Assembly: GCA_963781785.1 (NCBI GenBank)
Contig: CAWAHD010000005.1
Span: forward strand, 1,798,001-1,862,000
Length of the DNA stretch: 64,000 bases
Source of the DNA: CAWAHD01 sp963781785
GTDB lineage: Bacteria; Planctomycetota; Planctomycetia; Isosphaerales; Isosphaeraceae
Direction of reading: 5' to 3'
Shown one piece after another: positions 56,801-64,000 of the stretch. Position 1 is the stretch's first letter; every line of letters begins with the position of its first letter. The notes beneath the pieces were generated by a model. The model was not told the DNA's origin, did no database searches, and saw only the letters and a list, made by a program, of their open reading frames with translations. The position numbers were made by a program, and so were the translations under genes.

Positions 56801-57172
56801 CGCGTAGCTGGTCGTGCGGTCGGCATCTTCGCCGGGCTGGGTCGAGGTCGAGCCAGCATGCCGGATCGAGGCCTCGATCGCCGCATCACCGAGTCGACCC
56901 AGGCTTTCCCGGGTCGATCGGCCCAGGCTGATGGCCGCCAGGCTTTTCTCCGGATCGCCGCCGTGCTTCGTGAGATGTCGCGCCGCCAGGGCCTCGACCG
57001 CGACGCGATCGGCGTCGTCCAGGTCACCGCGAGCCGCCAGATGGTCGGCCAGCGGCCGGGACTTGTCGCGAGCCCAGGCCTGGAAGGCGGCGACGAGCTG
57101 GGCCTGGTCGATGAGCCCGACTTGCAGCGCGATCAAGCCAAACAGGAGGTGGCGGTCCGCGGCGGCGGCCAT
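53801..57172 (-). CDS. Ser/Thr protein kinase with transmembrane segment and TPR repeats
   Basis: The protein starts MAAAADRHLLFGLIALQVGL (from 57172; an upstream ATG at 57238 would add 22 residues), an opening I associate with planctomycete kinases. The kinase domain spans about residues 135-430. It has glycine loop AQGGLGAVFVALD, lysine VALKQLL, catalytic loop LHRDIKPGNIIV, DWGLAK in place of DFG, and GTPAYMSPEQAGG. A transmembrane helix follows (GAAVGLLAGVVGLAAVLAVQ), then many TPR units, five of which share GKxxEAEAEYRKALAIRQKL. The kinase is cytoplasmic and the repeats are on the other side of the membrane. The gene is intact at 1,123 residues. Confidence 0.92.
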   Translation of the reverse strand: MAAAADRHLLFGLIALQVGLIDQAQLVAAFQAWARDKSRPLADHLAARGDLDDADRVAVEALAARHLTKHGGDPEKSLAAISLGRSTRESLGRLGDAAIEASIRHAGSTSTQPGEDADRTTSYAVGTATSDGQRFRLLRPHAQGGLGAVFVALDTELHREVALKQLLGHHADDPDSRQRFLIEAEITGGLEHPGIVPVYGLGSYHDGRPYYAMRFIKGDSLKEAIEQFHSDQSLKTDIGRRSLELRKVLRRFLDVCNAVHYAHSRGVLHRDIKPGNIIVGKHGETLVVDWGLAKPLGRIEPGSSIGERTFMPSSASGSAETLPGSALGTPAYMSPEQAGGDLDRLGPRSDVYSLGATLYCLLVGRPPLAGDDVGEILRRVQRGEFPRPQLLEPSIDPALQAICLKAMATKPDDRYATAKALADQVERWMADEPVDAYREPFSRQARRWAKRNRTAVTGAAVGLLAGVVGLAAVLAVQTMAKGAIARALDNETRANAALSQANQRVEQRYALATEAIKTFHTGVSEDFLLKEEKFKDLRQRLLTSAADFYGRLGALLGPETDFASRRALHQATFELADLTAKIGRTEDALSSHRQVLSRRRELASERGADAGTRADVGRSLTSVASLLEATGKTDEALAAYQEAERLLAARAPSTPETLSALADCRSRLGWFLSTIGRSDEALAVYRLARVDQESLTELKGAANEARRDLTATINRIGALLWQTGKPAEAEAEFRKALAIRQKLAYDNPAVTLFRSALAQSHFNLGILLSQTGKLAAAEAGHRSALAIRQKLASDNPAVTLFRSDLAMSHVCLGILLSQTGKPSEADAEHRKALAIEQRLVDDNPAVTQFRSALAYSHEALGYLLFPTGKAAEAEAEYRKALAIRQKLADDNPAVTEFRNALADCHSNLGSILPQTGKPAAAESEHQRALAIRRKLAEAEPGNPAWRNAIGVSLTCLGDVDTEAGRFDTAIARFRESLAIHERLARDHPTITAYRRELASALTGLGRAEYRAGRRAAAVEPLERAATLWEAIAEPDVEARYELARNYTLLAAAAADSRSGFSAADIAATADRAMATLRQAVAAGFHDLAKLRTDPDLAPLRDRDDFRLLLLDLAMPVEPFAPGR

Positions 57173-57434
57173 GGCGTGGCTCCAATCGACGAGAGTGGCT
57201 CGGCCTGAGCCGCCAAACTCGGGATCCGGCTCGAGCATCCTGTCATGCGCCCGTTATTATCGCAGAGGCCGAGGGGATTTCTATCCAGGGCGGAGGGCGC
57301 AGGGCTCCGACGGGCAGGATGAGCTCAAATCGAAAGACAACATCCGCGGAGGTTGAATCATGACGGTCGCGCGTTCGCAACGGGTCGATACAGCCGTAGC
57401 GCGATGACATTCCCGGCGTTCACACCCCGAACTT

Positions 57435-57894
57435 TACGATGCCGCCCGGTGCGGGGCTCCGAGAATCCCCAAAAAACAAAGGCCCAGCTCAAGGCTGAAC
57501 CAGTGGCCGGATCCGCCGGATCGGCCCAGTTTCAGCAAACGATCTGGCTGTGCCCGATCGAAGATCGGCGGAAGCTGGATTCGTCGCGCGAGGGAATGGT
57601 GGAAGGTCTGCCGCTGGGCAGCTATCTGCTGCTGGTCGATTACACGGGGCGCTTGTTCCACGAGGGGAAGAGCGCGATTTCGGCCGAGCTGGCGGGAATT
57701 CTGGCGCGGCTGGGCACGAGCGCGGAAGGCTGGCAGGCCGGGCTGGAGAAGCTCAGGGGGGGGCGGCTGGTGGGCCGATTGTTGGCGGGCAGTTGCAAGC
57801 GCTACTTTCGCGGGAGCGAAAGGCGACTATTGAGGTCGCCACGCGCTTGGGCGTGCACGACCTGGCCAATCTCGGTGGATGCCCCGCGCGATAG
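57435..57894 (+). pseudogene. Transposase C-terminal fragment
   Basis: The frame gives TIWLCPIEDRRKLDSSREGM, then VEGLPLGSYLLLVDYTGRLF, HEGKSAISAELAGILARLG and WQAGLEKLRGG. After a frame change near 57790 it continues VATRLGVHDLANLGGCPAR and stops at 57894. I recognise this as the C-terminal part of REP-associated (IS200-type Y1) transposases as found in Planctomycetes. The N-terminal catalytic half with HUH and tyrosine is missing, so it is a dead fragment. A T-rich repeat typical of such elements is not adjacent. Confidence 0.6.
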
Positions 57895-58152
57895 CTCCGG
57901 CGAATTGGTACCGCATCACGGCCCTTGCCCTCACGAACTCGACGCCGCGCCGCGGTCGGTGATCGACGGCCGACGTCGTGCGCATGCCTGGCCGCTCAGG
58001 AGCGCCCCGCCACGAAGTGACGGAGTCTGCCCAAGGTGCGCGCCACGCTTGCCTATACCGGCAAAATGCGCGCTCCCCGCCCGGCGTCGCTCACTCGCGC
58101 GGCGCCTCCCGCCTAGCACGTTGCGTGTCCTTGCCTTGGGGGGGGGAGCCCA
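57895..58152. other. Gap between transposase fragment and LRR gene
   Basis: No supported gene. GC-rich sequence with a run of nine Gs near 58139 just before the LRR stop. Confidence 0.4.
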
Positions 58153-58980
58153 TCAGTTCTGATATTCGACCCACACCCTCGGCAGCGCCCTCTGAAGCTC
58201 TTGCGCCCCGGTTTCGGTGATATGGGTATGGGAAATGTTGAGGTTCTCCAGGTTCTTCAGCGCCTTCAGATTGACCAGCCCAACGTCGGTGATTTGCGCC
58301 GAGTTGAGTTCGAGGGTGGAAAGCTTGGTCAACGCCTTCAAGTGTTCCAGGCCGGCATCGGAGACTTTCGTCGAGTTGAGGCGGAGAATCGAGAGATTGG
58401 TCAGCCCCTTCAGATGTGCCAGGCCCGCGTCGGCGATCCTCAGACTCGACAGATCCAGTTCTCGGAGATTGGTCAGACCACTCAGGTGAAGAAGCCCGGC
58501 GTCGCTGATTCGATCGCCGTGGATTCTCAGTTTGACGAGGTTATGCAGGTTTTCCAGATGGCTAAAATCGGCGTCAGCCGCCGACGAAGTGCAGAGGTCC
58601 AGCTCCTCGACCCGCGTGAGCCGTCCGATTTGCGTGAGCAGCGGGTCCCCACGGGCTGGAGCTCCTAGGGAAGAGACGTGAACCGAGACGACGTGCCGCA
58701 AGTATTCGTCTTCGAAGCGATCCACCAGCCACTGGAGCGCCCATGGCATTCGTTGGAACGAAGGATTTCGAGCTCGCCAATTCGAGTCGTACTCGACGAA
58801 TCCGCCTGCCCGCTCGATCGCGGCGACGGCCTCGCGCTGGATTCGCGCGATTCGCGCACTGCGGACCAGCCAGCCGAGCCCGGCACCGATCAACAGCACA
58901 AGGACGATCAGCCCCCGCACGCTGAATCGCAGACATCTTCGCCAGGGACTCACGACGCGTTCAGTGGGCATGGTGGCCAC
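58153..58980 (-). CDS. Membrane-anchored leucine-rich repeat protein
   Basis: The 275-residue protein has one N-terminal membrane anchor (FSVRGLIVLVLLIGAGLGWL, residues 19-38). A linker region follows, then about six leucine-rich repeats from about residue 125, each of the form GLxNLxxLxLxxxxxxDAGLxHL (for example GLTNLRELDLSSLRIADAG, ALTKLSTLELNSAQITDVG). It ends with ETGAQELQRALPRVWVEYQN. Such proteins are common and unexplained in Planctomycetes; LRRs usually bind other proteins. The orientation is probably outside the cytoplasm. A related fragment lies at 59145-59228. Confidence 0.85.
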   Translation of the reverse strand: MATMPTERVVSPWRRCLRFSVRGLIVLVLLIGAGLGWLVRSARIARIQREAVAAIERAGGFVEYDSNWRARNPSFQRMPWALQWLVDRFEDEYLRHVVSVHVSSLGAPARGDPLLTQIGRLTRVEELDLCTSSAADADFSHLENLHNLVKLRIHGDRISDAGLLHLSGLTNLRELDLSSLRIADAGLAHLKGLTNLSILRLNSTKVSDAGLEHLKALTKLSTLELNSAQITDVGLVNLKALKNLENLNISHTHITETGAQELQRALPRVWVEYQN

Positions 58981-59144
58981 TCCACCGGCGGGGCGAGACG
59001 TCAGGGAGGAAGACGGAGCCAGTCAGCATAGTGGGCGATCCACAAAAGGATGGACGAAGGAGGGCCGAGAAAAGAGCCGGCAGTCACGGCGGCGCCGGCC
59101 CGGAATTGGCGACTCTCTGGATGCATACAATCCCTCGAGTCCCA

Positions 59145-59228
59145 TCATACCAGGAACCGATTCAATTCCTTGAGATCCTTGACTCCGGCACCGGTGACCT
59201 CGGTGTTAGCGCGGCGCAGCCCTGACAG
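59145..59228 (-). pseudogene. LRR-protein C-terminal fragment
   Basis: On the minus strand the frame reads LSGLRRANTEVTGAGVKDLK, then ELNRFLV and a stop at 59145. This is the last repeat of an LRR protein like the neighbour at 58153-58980. No earlier repeats are found, so it is a leftover. Confidence 0.45.
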
Positions 59229-59311
59229 GACGATGCTTATTCGCGTAGAATGAATCAGGGAGCCTCGCGAGCTTGGAGCTCAGGAACAACCCCACCCAGG
59301 AGAATCCGATC

Positions 59312-59665
59312 ATGAACCGGCCGGAGACATTGATCCGTCTGCTGCCGCCTTGCTTAGATTGGAGTCCCGATGGCGAGGTGCGCGTGACCGGCCGGCGGAT
59401 CGGGTTGTTCCATATCGTGAAAGCGAATCGCGTTCTCGGCGAGTCGCCGGCGACGATTGCCGCGGAATTCGAGCTGGCGCCGGAGCTGGTCGGCGAGGTA
59501 TTGGCCTTCGCCGAACAATATCAAGCCGAAGTGGGTGCCTATGTGGCTGAGTATCAGGCCGAGCTCGACCGGCAATACGAGGCCTATCAGCCCAACTCCG
59601 CGGCTCTCCGGATCAGCCGTCTTCTCGCAGAGCGACAAGCCCGGGAATCGCGATCGGAATCCTGA
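59312..59665 (+). CDS. DUF433-type antitoxin
   Basis: The 117-residue product, from ATG 59312 with AGGAGA 13 bases upstream, reads MNRPETLIRLLPPCLDWSPD, then VRVTGRRIGLFHIVKANRVL, then GESPATIAAEFELAPELVGE. This is the DUF433 fold, a small winged-helix antitoxin family whose VxxGTR-like strand is seen here as VTGRRIG. It lies three bases before a PIN-like toxin gene, the usual partner. It probably binds the toxin and represses the operon. Confidence 0.8.
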   Translation: MNRPETLIRLLPPCLDWSPDGEVRVTGRRIGLFHIVKANRVLGESPATIAAEFELAPELVGEVLAFAEQYQAEVGAYVAEYQAELDRQYEAYQPNSAALRISRLLAERQARESRSES

Positions 59666-59668
59666 ACG

Positions 59669-60040
59669 ATGCCGATCGCCTTCGTTCTCGACGAGAACCT
59701 TCGCGGAAAACCAATTTGGCATGCGATCCGTCACCACAACCGTGGCCGAGGGTTGCGGATTGATGCGACGCGGGTTGGCGACCCGACTGATCTGCCCCTC
59801 GGCTCCTCGGATTCGGAAATCCTCGCGTGGGCGGAGCGCACCGATCGAATGATTCTCACGGAAGACTCGGCGACCTTCCCCGCGGAACTCGCGGTGCATC
59901 TTCGCTCGGGCAGAACCTCGCCGGGCGTCTTCTTGATCCGACCCAGTGCCACGGTCGCGTCGGTTCTTTCTTGGCTCGAGCTGGTCGTCGCGGACGACCA
60001 GCCCGACCAATGGCTCGATCGGGTGACCTACATCATTTAG
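59669..60040 (+). CDS. DUF5615/PIN-like toxin
   Basis: The 123-residue product starts MPIAFVLDENLRGKPIWHAI, continues RIDATRVGDPTDLPLGSSDS and EILAWAERTDRMILTEDSAT, and ends DQWLDRVTYII. Acidic residues at LDEN, at DSEILAWA and at LTED are those of the PIN-like (DUF5615, Mut7-C-like) nuclease fold. It is the expected toxin of a DUF433-type module. It ends four bases inside the opposite-strand TPR gene, so the two genes overlap tail to tail. Confidence 0.8.
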   Translation: MPIAFVLDENLRGKPIWHAIRHHNRGRGLRIDATRVGDPTDLPLGSSDSEILAWAERTDRMILTEDSATFPAELAVHLRSGRTSPGVFLIRPSATVASVLSWLELVVADDQPDQWLDRVTYII

Positions 60041-62703
60041 CTCGTCCCCGGCTCGTCTCGGTACGGTTTCTTGTCCTCATATATCTTGAGCCGCCGCTGG
60101 CCCTTCTTCAGGTCGTTCGCGTCCGTGTAGAGCGTGTTCGCCTTCTGCTGATACGCGACGGCCTTCGGAAAATCGCCTGTCTCCGCGTAGCCGGCAGCGA
60201 GCGTGTCGATCATAGAGGCTTCCTTCCAGTCGCTCAGCTCACAGGCGCGAGCCGCTGACTCGACAGCCCTCCGGCCGTCACGATATTTCTCATCGGCACA
60301 AGTCGCCCACAGCCACGCCCGATTGTTGTACGCCCACGCGTATTTGGGGGCGAGCCGGATGGCCTCGGTGTAGTCGGCGAGGGCCTTGCCGTATTCCTTT
60401 TTGGCTCGCCATGCGATGCCTCGACCATTCCGCGCACGCATCCTTCGGGTCGAGTCGGATGGCCTCGTCGTAGTCGGCAATGGCCTTTCCGAATTCCGTC
60501 TCGGCTCGCCACGCGTTTCCCCGGTTGCAGTACACCCCAGCGCTCTTGGGGTCGAGCCGGATCGCGTCGTTATAGTCGGCGATGGCTTTCTCGTATTCCT
60601 TCCTGGACTCCCATATGTTGCCCCGCGCAAAAACGTATCGGCGTCATCCGGGTCGAGCCGGATGGCCTCGTTGAAGTCGATGATCGCCTTGTCGAGCTCT
60701 CCCTTGGAGACCCGTGCCTGCCCGCGTGCCACGTACACATTGGGCTCGCGCGGATCGAGTCGAATCGCCTGATTGAAGTCGGCGATCGCCTTGTCAAATT
60801 CCCCCTTCAATTGCCAGGCTGCGCCCCGTTTCCAGTAGGCTTCGGCGTCCCGCGGAACGAGTCGGATCACCTGGTCGAAGTCGGCGATGGCTTTGCCATA
60901 CTCCTCCTTCTCGAACCAGGCCACGCCGCGGTCGTAAAGAATCTCGTCGTTCTTGGGATCGAATCGGATCGCCTCTGTGAAGTCGGCGATGGCTTTGTCG
61001 TGCTCTCCCTTGTCAAACCAGGCCCTGCCGCGCGGATAGTAGATCTCGACCATTTTCGGATCGAGCCGGATCGCTTCGGTGTAGTCGGCGATCGCGGTAT
61101 CGTCCTGCGACAAATTAAACCACGCATGCCCCGAATGTAAAATGCTCTCGCGTTTCTGCCGTCGATCTTCATGGCCGCGTCCGAGTCGGCGATGGCCTTT
61201 TCAAACTCGTCCTTGAATAGCCAATCGAGGGCGCGGTCGAGGTAGGCATCGATGGATTCGGGATCGATGCGAATCGCCTCGGTATCGTCGGCGATGGCTT
61301 TGTTGTATGCCGCCTTCTGGAACCAGGCGAAGCCTCGGCTGCGATACGTCCAGGCGTCGGTCGGGTCGAGCTGGATTGCCTCGGTATAGTCGGAGATGGC
61401 CCTGTCGTATTCTTTCTTGATCGACCAGGCAAAGCCTCGGTTGTTGAACGCCAGCGTGAACTTTGGGTCCAGCCGGATCGCCTCGGTATAGTCGGCGATG
61501 GCCTTGTCGTAGTCCTTCTTGTCCGACCAGGCAAAGCCTCGATTGTTGAACGTCTTGGCGTTCCGGGCATCGAGCCGGATGGCCTCCGTGTAGTCGGCAA
61601 TGGCTTTGTCGATCTCATTTTTCTCCCGCCACGCGGTGCCGCGATTCGCGAGCGCCCCGGCGTGTTTCGGGTCGAGCCGGATGGCTTCGGTATAGTCGGC
61701 AATGACTTCGTCCAGTTCTCCTTCGGGTGGTTGCCTGGCGTTACCCCGGTCGTAGAACGCCCGAGCGTTCTTGGGGTCGAGCCGGATCGCCTCATTGAAA
61801 TCGGCCAGGGCCTTGTCGTGGGCACTCTGCGGCAGCTCGCCAGGGCCAGGGGTAGTCGGCGGGCCTTCATTCCTCGGGGCGGGCGGTTTAGCGGGGTTGC
61901 GATCGAACGGGTCCTTTTTGTCGCCACTTCGCTTGGAGAAATCACCAGGAGCCAGATCGAATGGAGAGGTCGTCTTTGGGGCAGCCAAATCGAACGGAGA
62001 GCCAACGTTCGGAAGCGGCGCCGTGGACGGCGCGGGCGGCGCGGGCACCAGGTCCTCGATGCGATCAAAGGGTGTCTCCACGTCACCTTTCTGAGACCAG
62101 GCGCGGCCGCGCTGGTGATAGGCAAGGGCACAGGTCGGATCGAGCCGGATGGCCTCGCTGTAATCGGCGATGGCCTTGCCGAAGGCCTTCTTGTGTTCCA
62201 GGAAGACGCGGGCCCTCGCGAGAAACGGCCCCGTCGTCTTGCCAGACAACCTGATGGCCTCGGTATAGTCGGCGATCGCCTTGTCGTACTCCGATTGCGA
62301 TTCCCAGATCAAGCCGCGTCGATGGTACGCCTCGTGATTGCCGGGTTTGCTTTGAATCTCCCGGGTGTAGAATGCAATCGCATCCCCTAATATGACGATG
62401 TCGCTCGTCCCAACCCAGCCGCTTACCGTTCCTGACTCAATGCTCACCAGATCACGGTCGATCTTGGTCACGGTGTCGATGCGAAAGGTGGCATCAAGGT
62501 CCACAACCCTGGCGTCTGCCCGCAAGGGAGTGGGGTACTTCGTGACGACCTTCTGGCCGACCAAGGACGCTGGAGCCCGGTCGGCTTGCGGATTGGCACT
62601 TTCGCGCGCCCGGCGGCCTGGGACTGGTGGAAGCTCCTTCGAACGAGACAACGGCCAGCAGGGTGACAAGAAGCTTGCCAAAACTTGGGCCCGTGGAGAT
62701 CAT
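60037..62703 (-). CDS. Exported TPR-repeat protein (several frameshifts)
   Basis: On the minus strand the likely start is ATG 62703, MISTGPSFGKLLVTLLAVVS, a signal peptide. After a frame change near 62620 follow RESANPQADRAPASLVGQKV and an SH3-like part (FRIDTVTKIDRDLVSIESG). At least fifteen TPR units are then almost identical: DKAIADYTEAIRLDP with about 34-residue spacing. A proline-rich insert with three SPFDL/PFDR-like copies lies at 61850-62080. Further frame changes fall near 61115, 60635 and 60430. The C-terminus ends KKPYRDEPGTS. TPR arrays of this regularity usually bind protein partners. The breaks are probably sequence errors, as repeats are easily misassembled. Confidence 0.7.
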
Positions 62704-62852
62704 GGAATCAAGCCTCTTATTGCCTTTTATCCTACCGTAAACGGAGCGAGCCGCTCATTCAAGGAGTCCGTGAAGCGATGGGTTTTTCTGACACCTTCGA
62801 GCGTGGCTATCGGCCTCGCTAGAACACACCGGCGGCCGATGGATTGTTTCTG

Positions 62853-62994
62853 GCTCCCTCTCCTTGGGGAGAGGGCTGGGGTGAGGGGCGAACCCCACCG
62901 TGAGCCTTCTCAATTTGAATCGTCCGATGCCCATCCTCGCTCAACTTGATCAACCGGACCCTCACCCCAGCCCTCTTCCGGCGGGAGAGGGAGC
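62853..62994. repeat. Palindromic REP-like element
   Basis: GCTCCCTCTCC...CTGGGGTGAGGG (62853-62887) and its near-exact reverse complement (62959-62994) face each other across about 70 bases. Each arm can also form its own small hairpin (CCCTCTCC/GGAGAGGG). No gene inside. It lies directly before the IS630-type element. Confidence 0.7.
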
Positions 62995-62995
62995 T

Positions 62996-63082
62996 AGTGT
63001 CTCTGGACAGAAAACCTGCACGAAATTCGCGCACATGGCTAAGCTGGTAGTGATAGGCCAGGTCAACTGGAGGGATCCTACC
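62996..63082. mobile_element. Probable left end of an IS630-family element
   Basis: The sequence tagtgtctctggacagaaaa starts at a TA dinucleotide, the target of IS630/Tc1-type elements, 88 bases before the transposase start. The right end is outside the window, so the inverted repeat could not be checked. Confidence 0.35.
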
Positions 63083-64000
63083 ATGCGCGGCCGAAAACCC
63101 AATCGATTCCGCGTTCGTCCCGGCGACGCATCTGAGCTGTTGCAGATCGCTCGGAGCCAGGGCCTCCCGTGGTTTCAGGTGCAACGCGCTCGGATCGTCT
63201 TAGCGCGGGCAGCGGGCAACAGAACCGTGGCCGTGGCTGATCAATTCCAGTGCGATGAAGCCACGGTTTGGAGAGCCTGCCGTCGGTATGGAACCAATGG
63301 CATTGCTGGCCTACTCGCTGACGGTCGGAAGGATCATTCGGGGCGACCGGCCACGATTTCCCCCCCTCCAGCGCGCTCAGATTGTCGAACTGGCCTGCTT
63401 GGAACCCTTGGCCAAAGGACTGCACGTCACCCACTGGTCTAGTGAAGACCTGGCGCGCCAGGCCATGGCTGACGGGATCGTTGTAACGATCAGTCCCAGG
63501 ACGATCCAGCGGATACTCGATGATGTTGACCTGCAACCCCATCGGACGCGGTACTGGCGAACCACTCGCGCCAACGCGCGATTCAAGAGGCGGGCAGAGA
63601 AGGTCCTCTGGTGCTACGGGAACGCCGTGCGGCTCGCTGCGCACGGGATCTGGGTCGTGTGTGCTGACGAGATGCCCAGTTGCCAAGTTCTGGAGCGCGT
63701 GCCAATTCGCCGCGCCGTCCCTGGCTCGATCGAGCAGGTGGAGCACGACTACATCCGACACGGCACGGTCAACATCCTGAACTTCCTGATGGTCCATAGC
63801 GGAAAGATGGAGACCATTTGCTTGGAAGCCAACGACGCCGAGCACTACGTTGCAGCATTGAGGCATTTTCGCAGGCGCCACCACCGGCTCAAGGGCATCT
63901 ATTTGGTACACGATGGCGGTTCGAGCCACATCGCCCAAGCCACCAGGGACTACTTCGCTAGATGTGACGCTTGGTGGCGTCCCCGCTTGACGCCGGCCCG
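63083..64000 (+). CDS. IS630-family transposase (frameshifted, 3' partial)
   Basis: The first frame, from ATG 63083, begins MRGRKPNRFRVRPGDASELL and contains a helix-turn-helix region (VADQFQCDEATVWRACRRYG). Near 63355 one base must be skipped to continue RFPPLQRAQIVELACLEPLA, HVTHWSSEDLARQAMADGIV and ISPRTIQRILDDVDLQPHRT. The DDE domain shows the first aspartate in VVCADEMPSCQVLE and the second in GIYLVHDGGSSH. The third residue lies beyond the window. Some IS630 elements use programmed frameshifting, but the usual site is different, so this may be an error or a dead copy. Confidence 0.85.

Noticed and set aside
55901..57208. 435-residue plus-strand ORF
   Set aside because: Antisense to the kinase domain; the kinase motifs on the minus strand are decisive.

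Overview
The window is high-GC bacterial DNA that most resembles a member of the Planctomycetota, probably near the Isosphaeraceae/Gemmataceae. I infer this from the gene types, not from a marker gene. They include a very large RHS/Ig-repeat secreted protein, a Ser/Thr kinase fused to TPR repeats, a Tat-exported Gfo/Idh/MocA oxidoreductase, a PQQ-type beta-propeller protein, LRR and TPR proteins with planctomycete-style N-termini, an ECF sigma factor and many short dispersed repeats.

Layout. 1-17.3 kb: one giant surface/secreted gene, cut by three single-base frameshifts. It carries Ig/putative-Ig repeats, a beta-propeller, a dockerin-like calcium-binding pair, YD/RHS repeats, and a C-terminus with a PD-(D/E)XK-like motif followed by a zincin (HExxHxxGFD) domain. 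17.3-25.2 kb: a translation cluster infC-rpmI-rplT-pheS-(small ORF)-APC permease-pheT. infC appears to start at AUC, and pheT is the short type without the tRNA-binding domain. 25.2-35.4 kb: a membrane GTPase-like protein, two GT-C-like membrane proteins, a slipin, an HlyD-type adaptor, a Gfo/Idh/MocA oxidoreductase, a small membrane protein and a sulfotransferase. 35.8-43.1 kb: a minus-strand block of TPR, TPR, PQQ-propeller and polytopic membrane proteins.

44-53.8 kb is an accessory region. It holds a phage/plasmid-type primase-helicase ATPase, the remnant of a tyrosine integrase beside a tmRNA 3'-end-like sequence, a VapBC pair, a decayed helicase joined to a short inverted-repeat element and the 3' end of a group II intron, several copies of a MITE-like element (one interrupting an ECF sigma factor gene), a CPBP protease, and a tandem pair of TIR-domain genes flanked by two near-identical direct repeats of about 200 bp. 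53.8-64 kb returns to kinase/TPR, LRR, a DUF433/PIN-like toxin-antitoxin pair, a second TPR protein, and an IS630-family transposase running off the window.

Many otherwise healthy genes, including the essential pheT, are broken by single-base indels, several of them in G or C runs. The simplest reading is residual indel error in a long-read or metagenomic assembly. Broken genes in the accessory region (integrase, helicase, sigma factor, transposase remnants) are also truncated or interrupted by repeats, so these look like real decay. I saw no rRNA gene, complete tRNA gene or CRISPR array.
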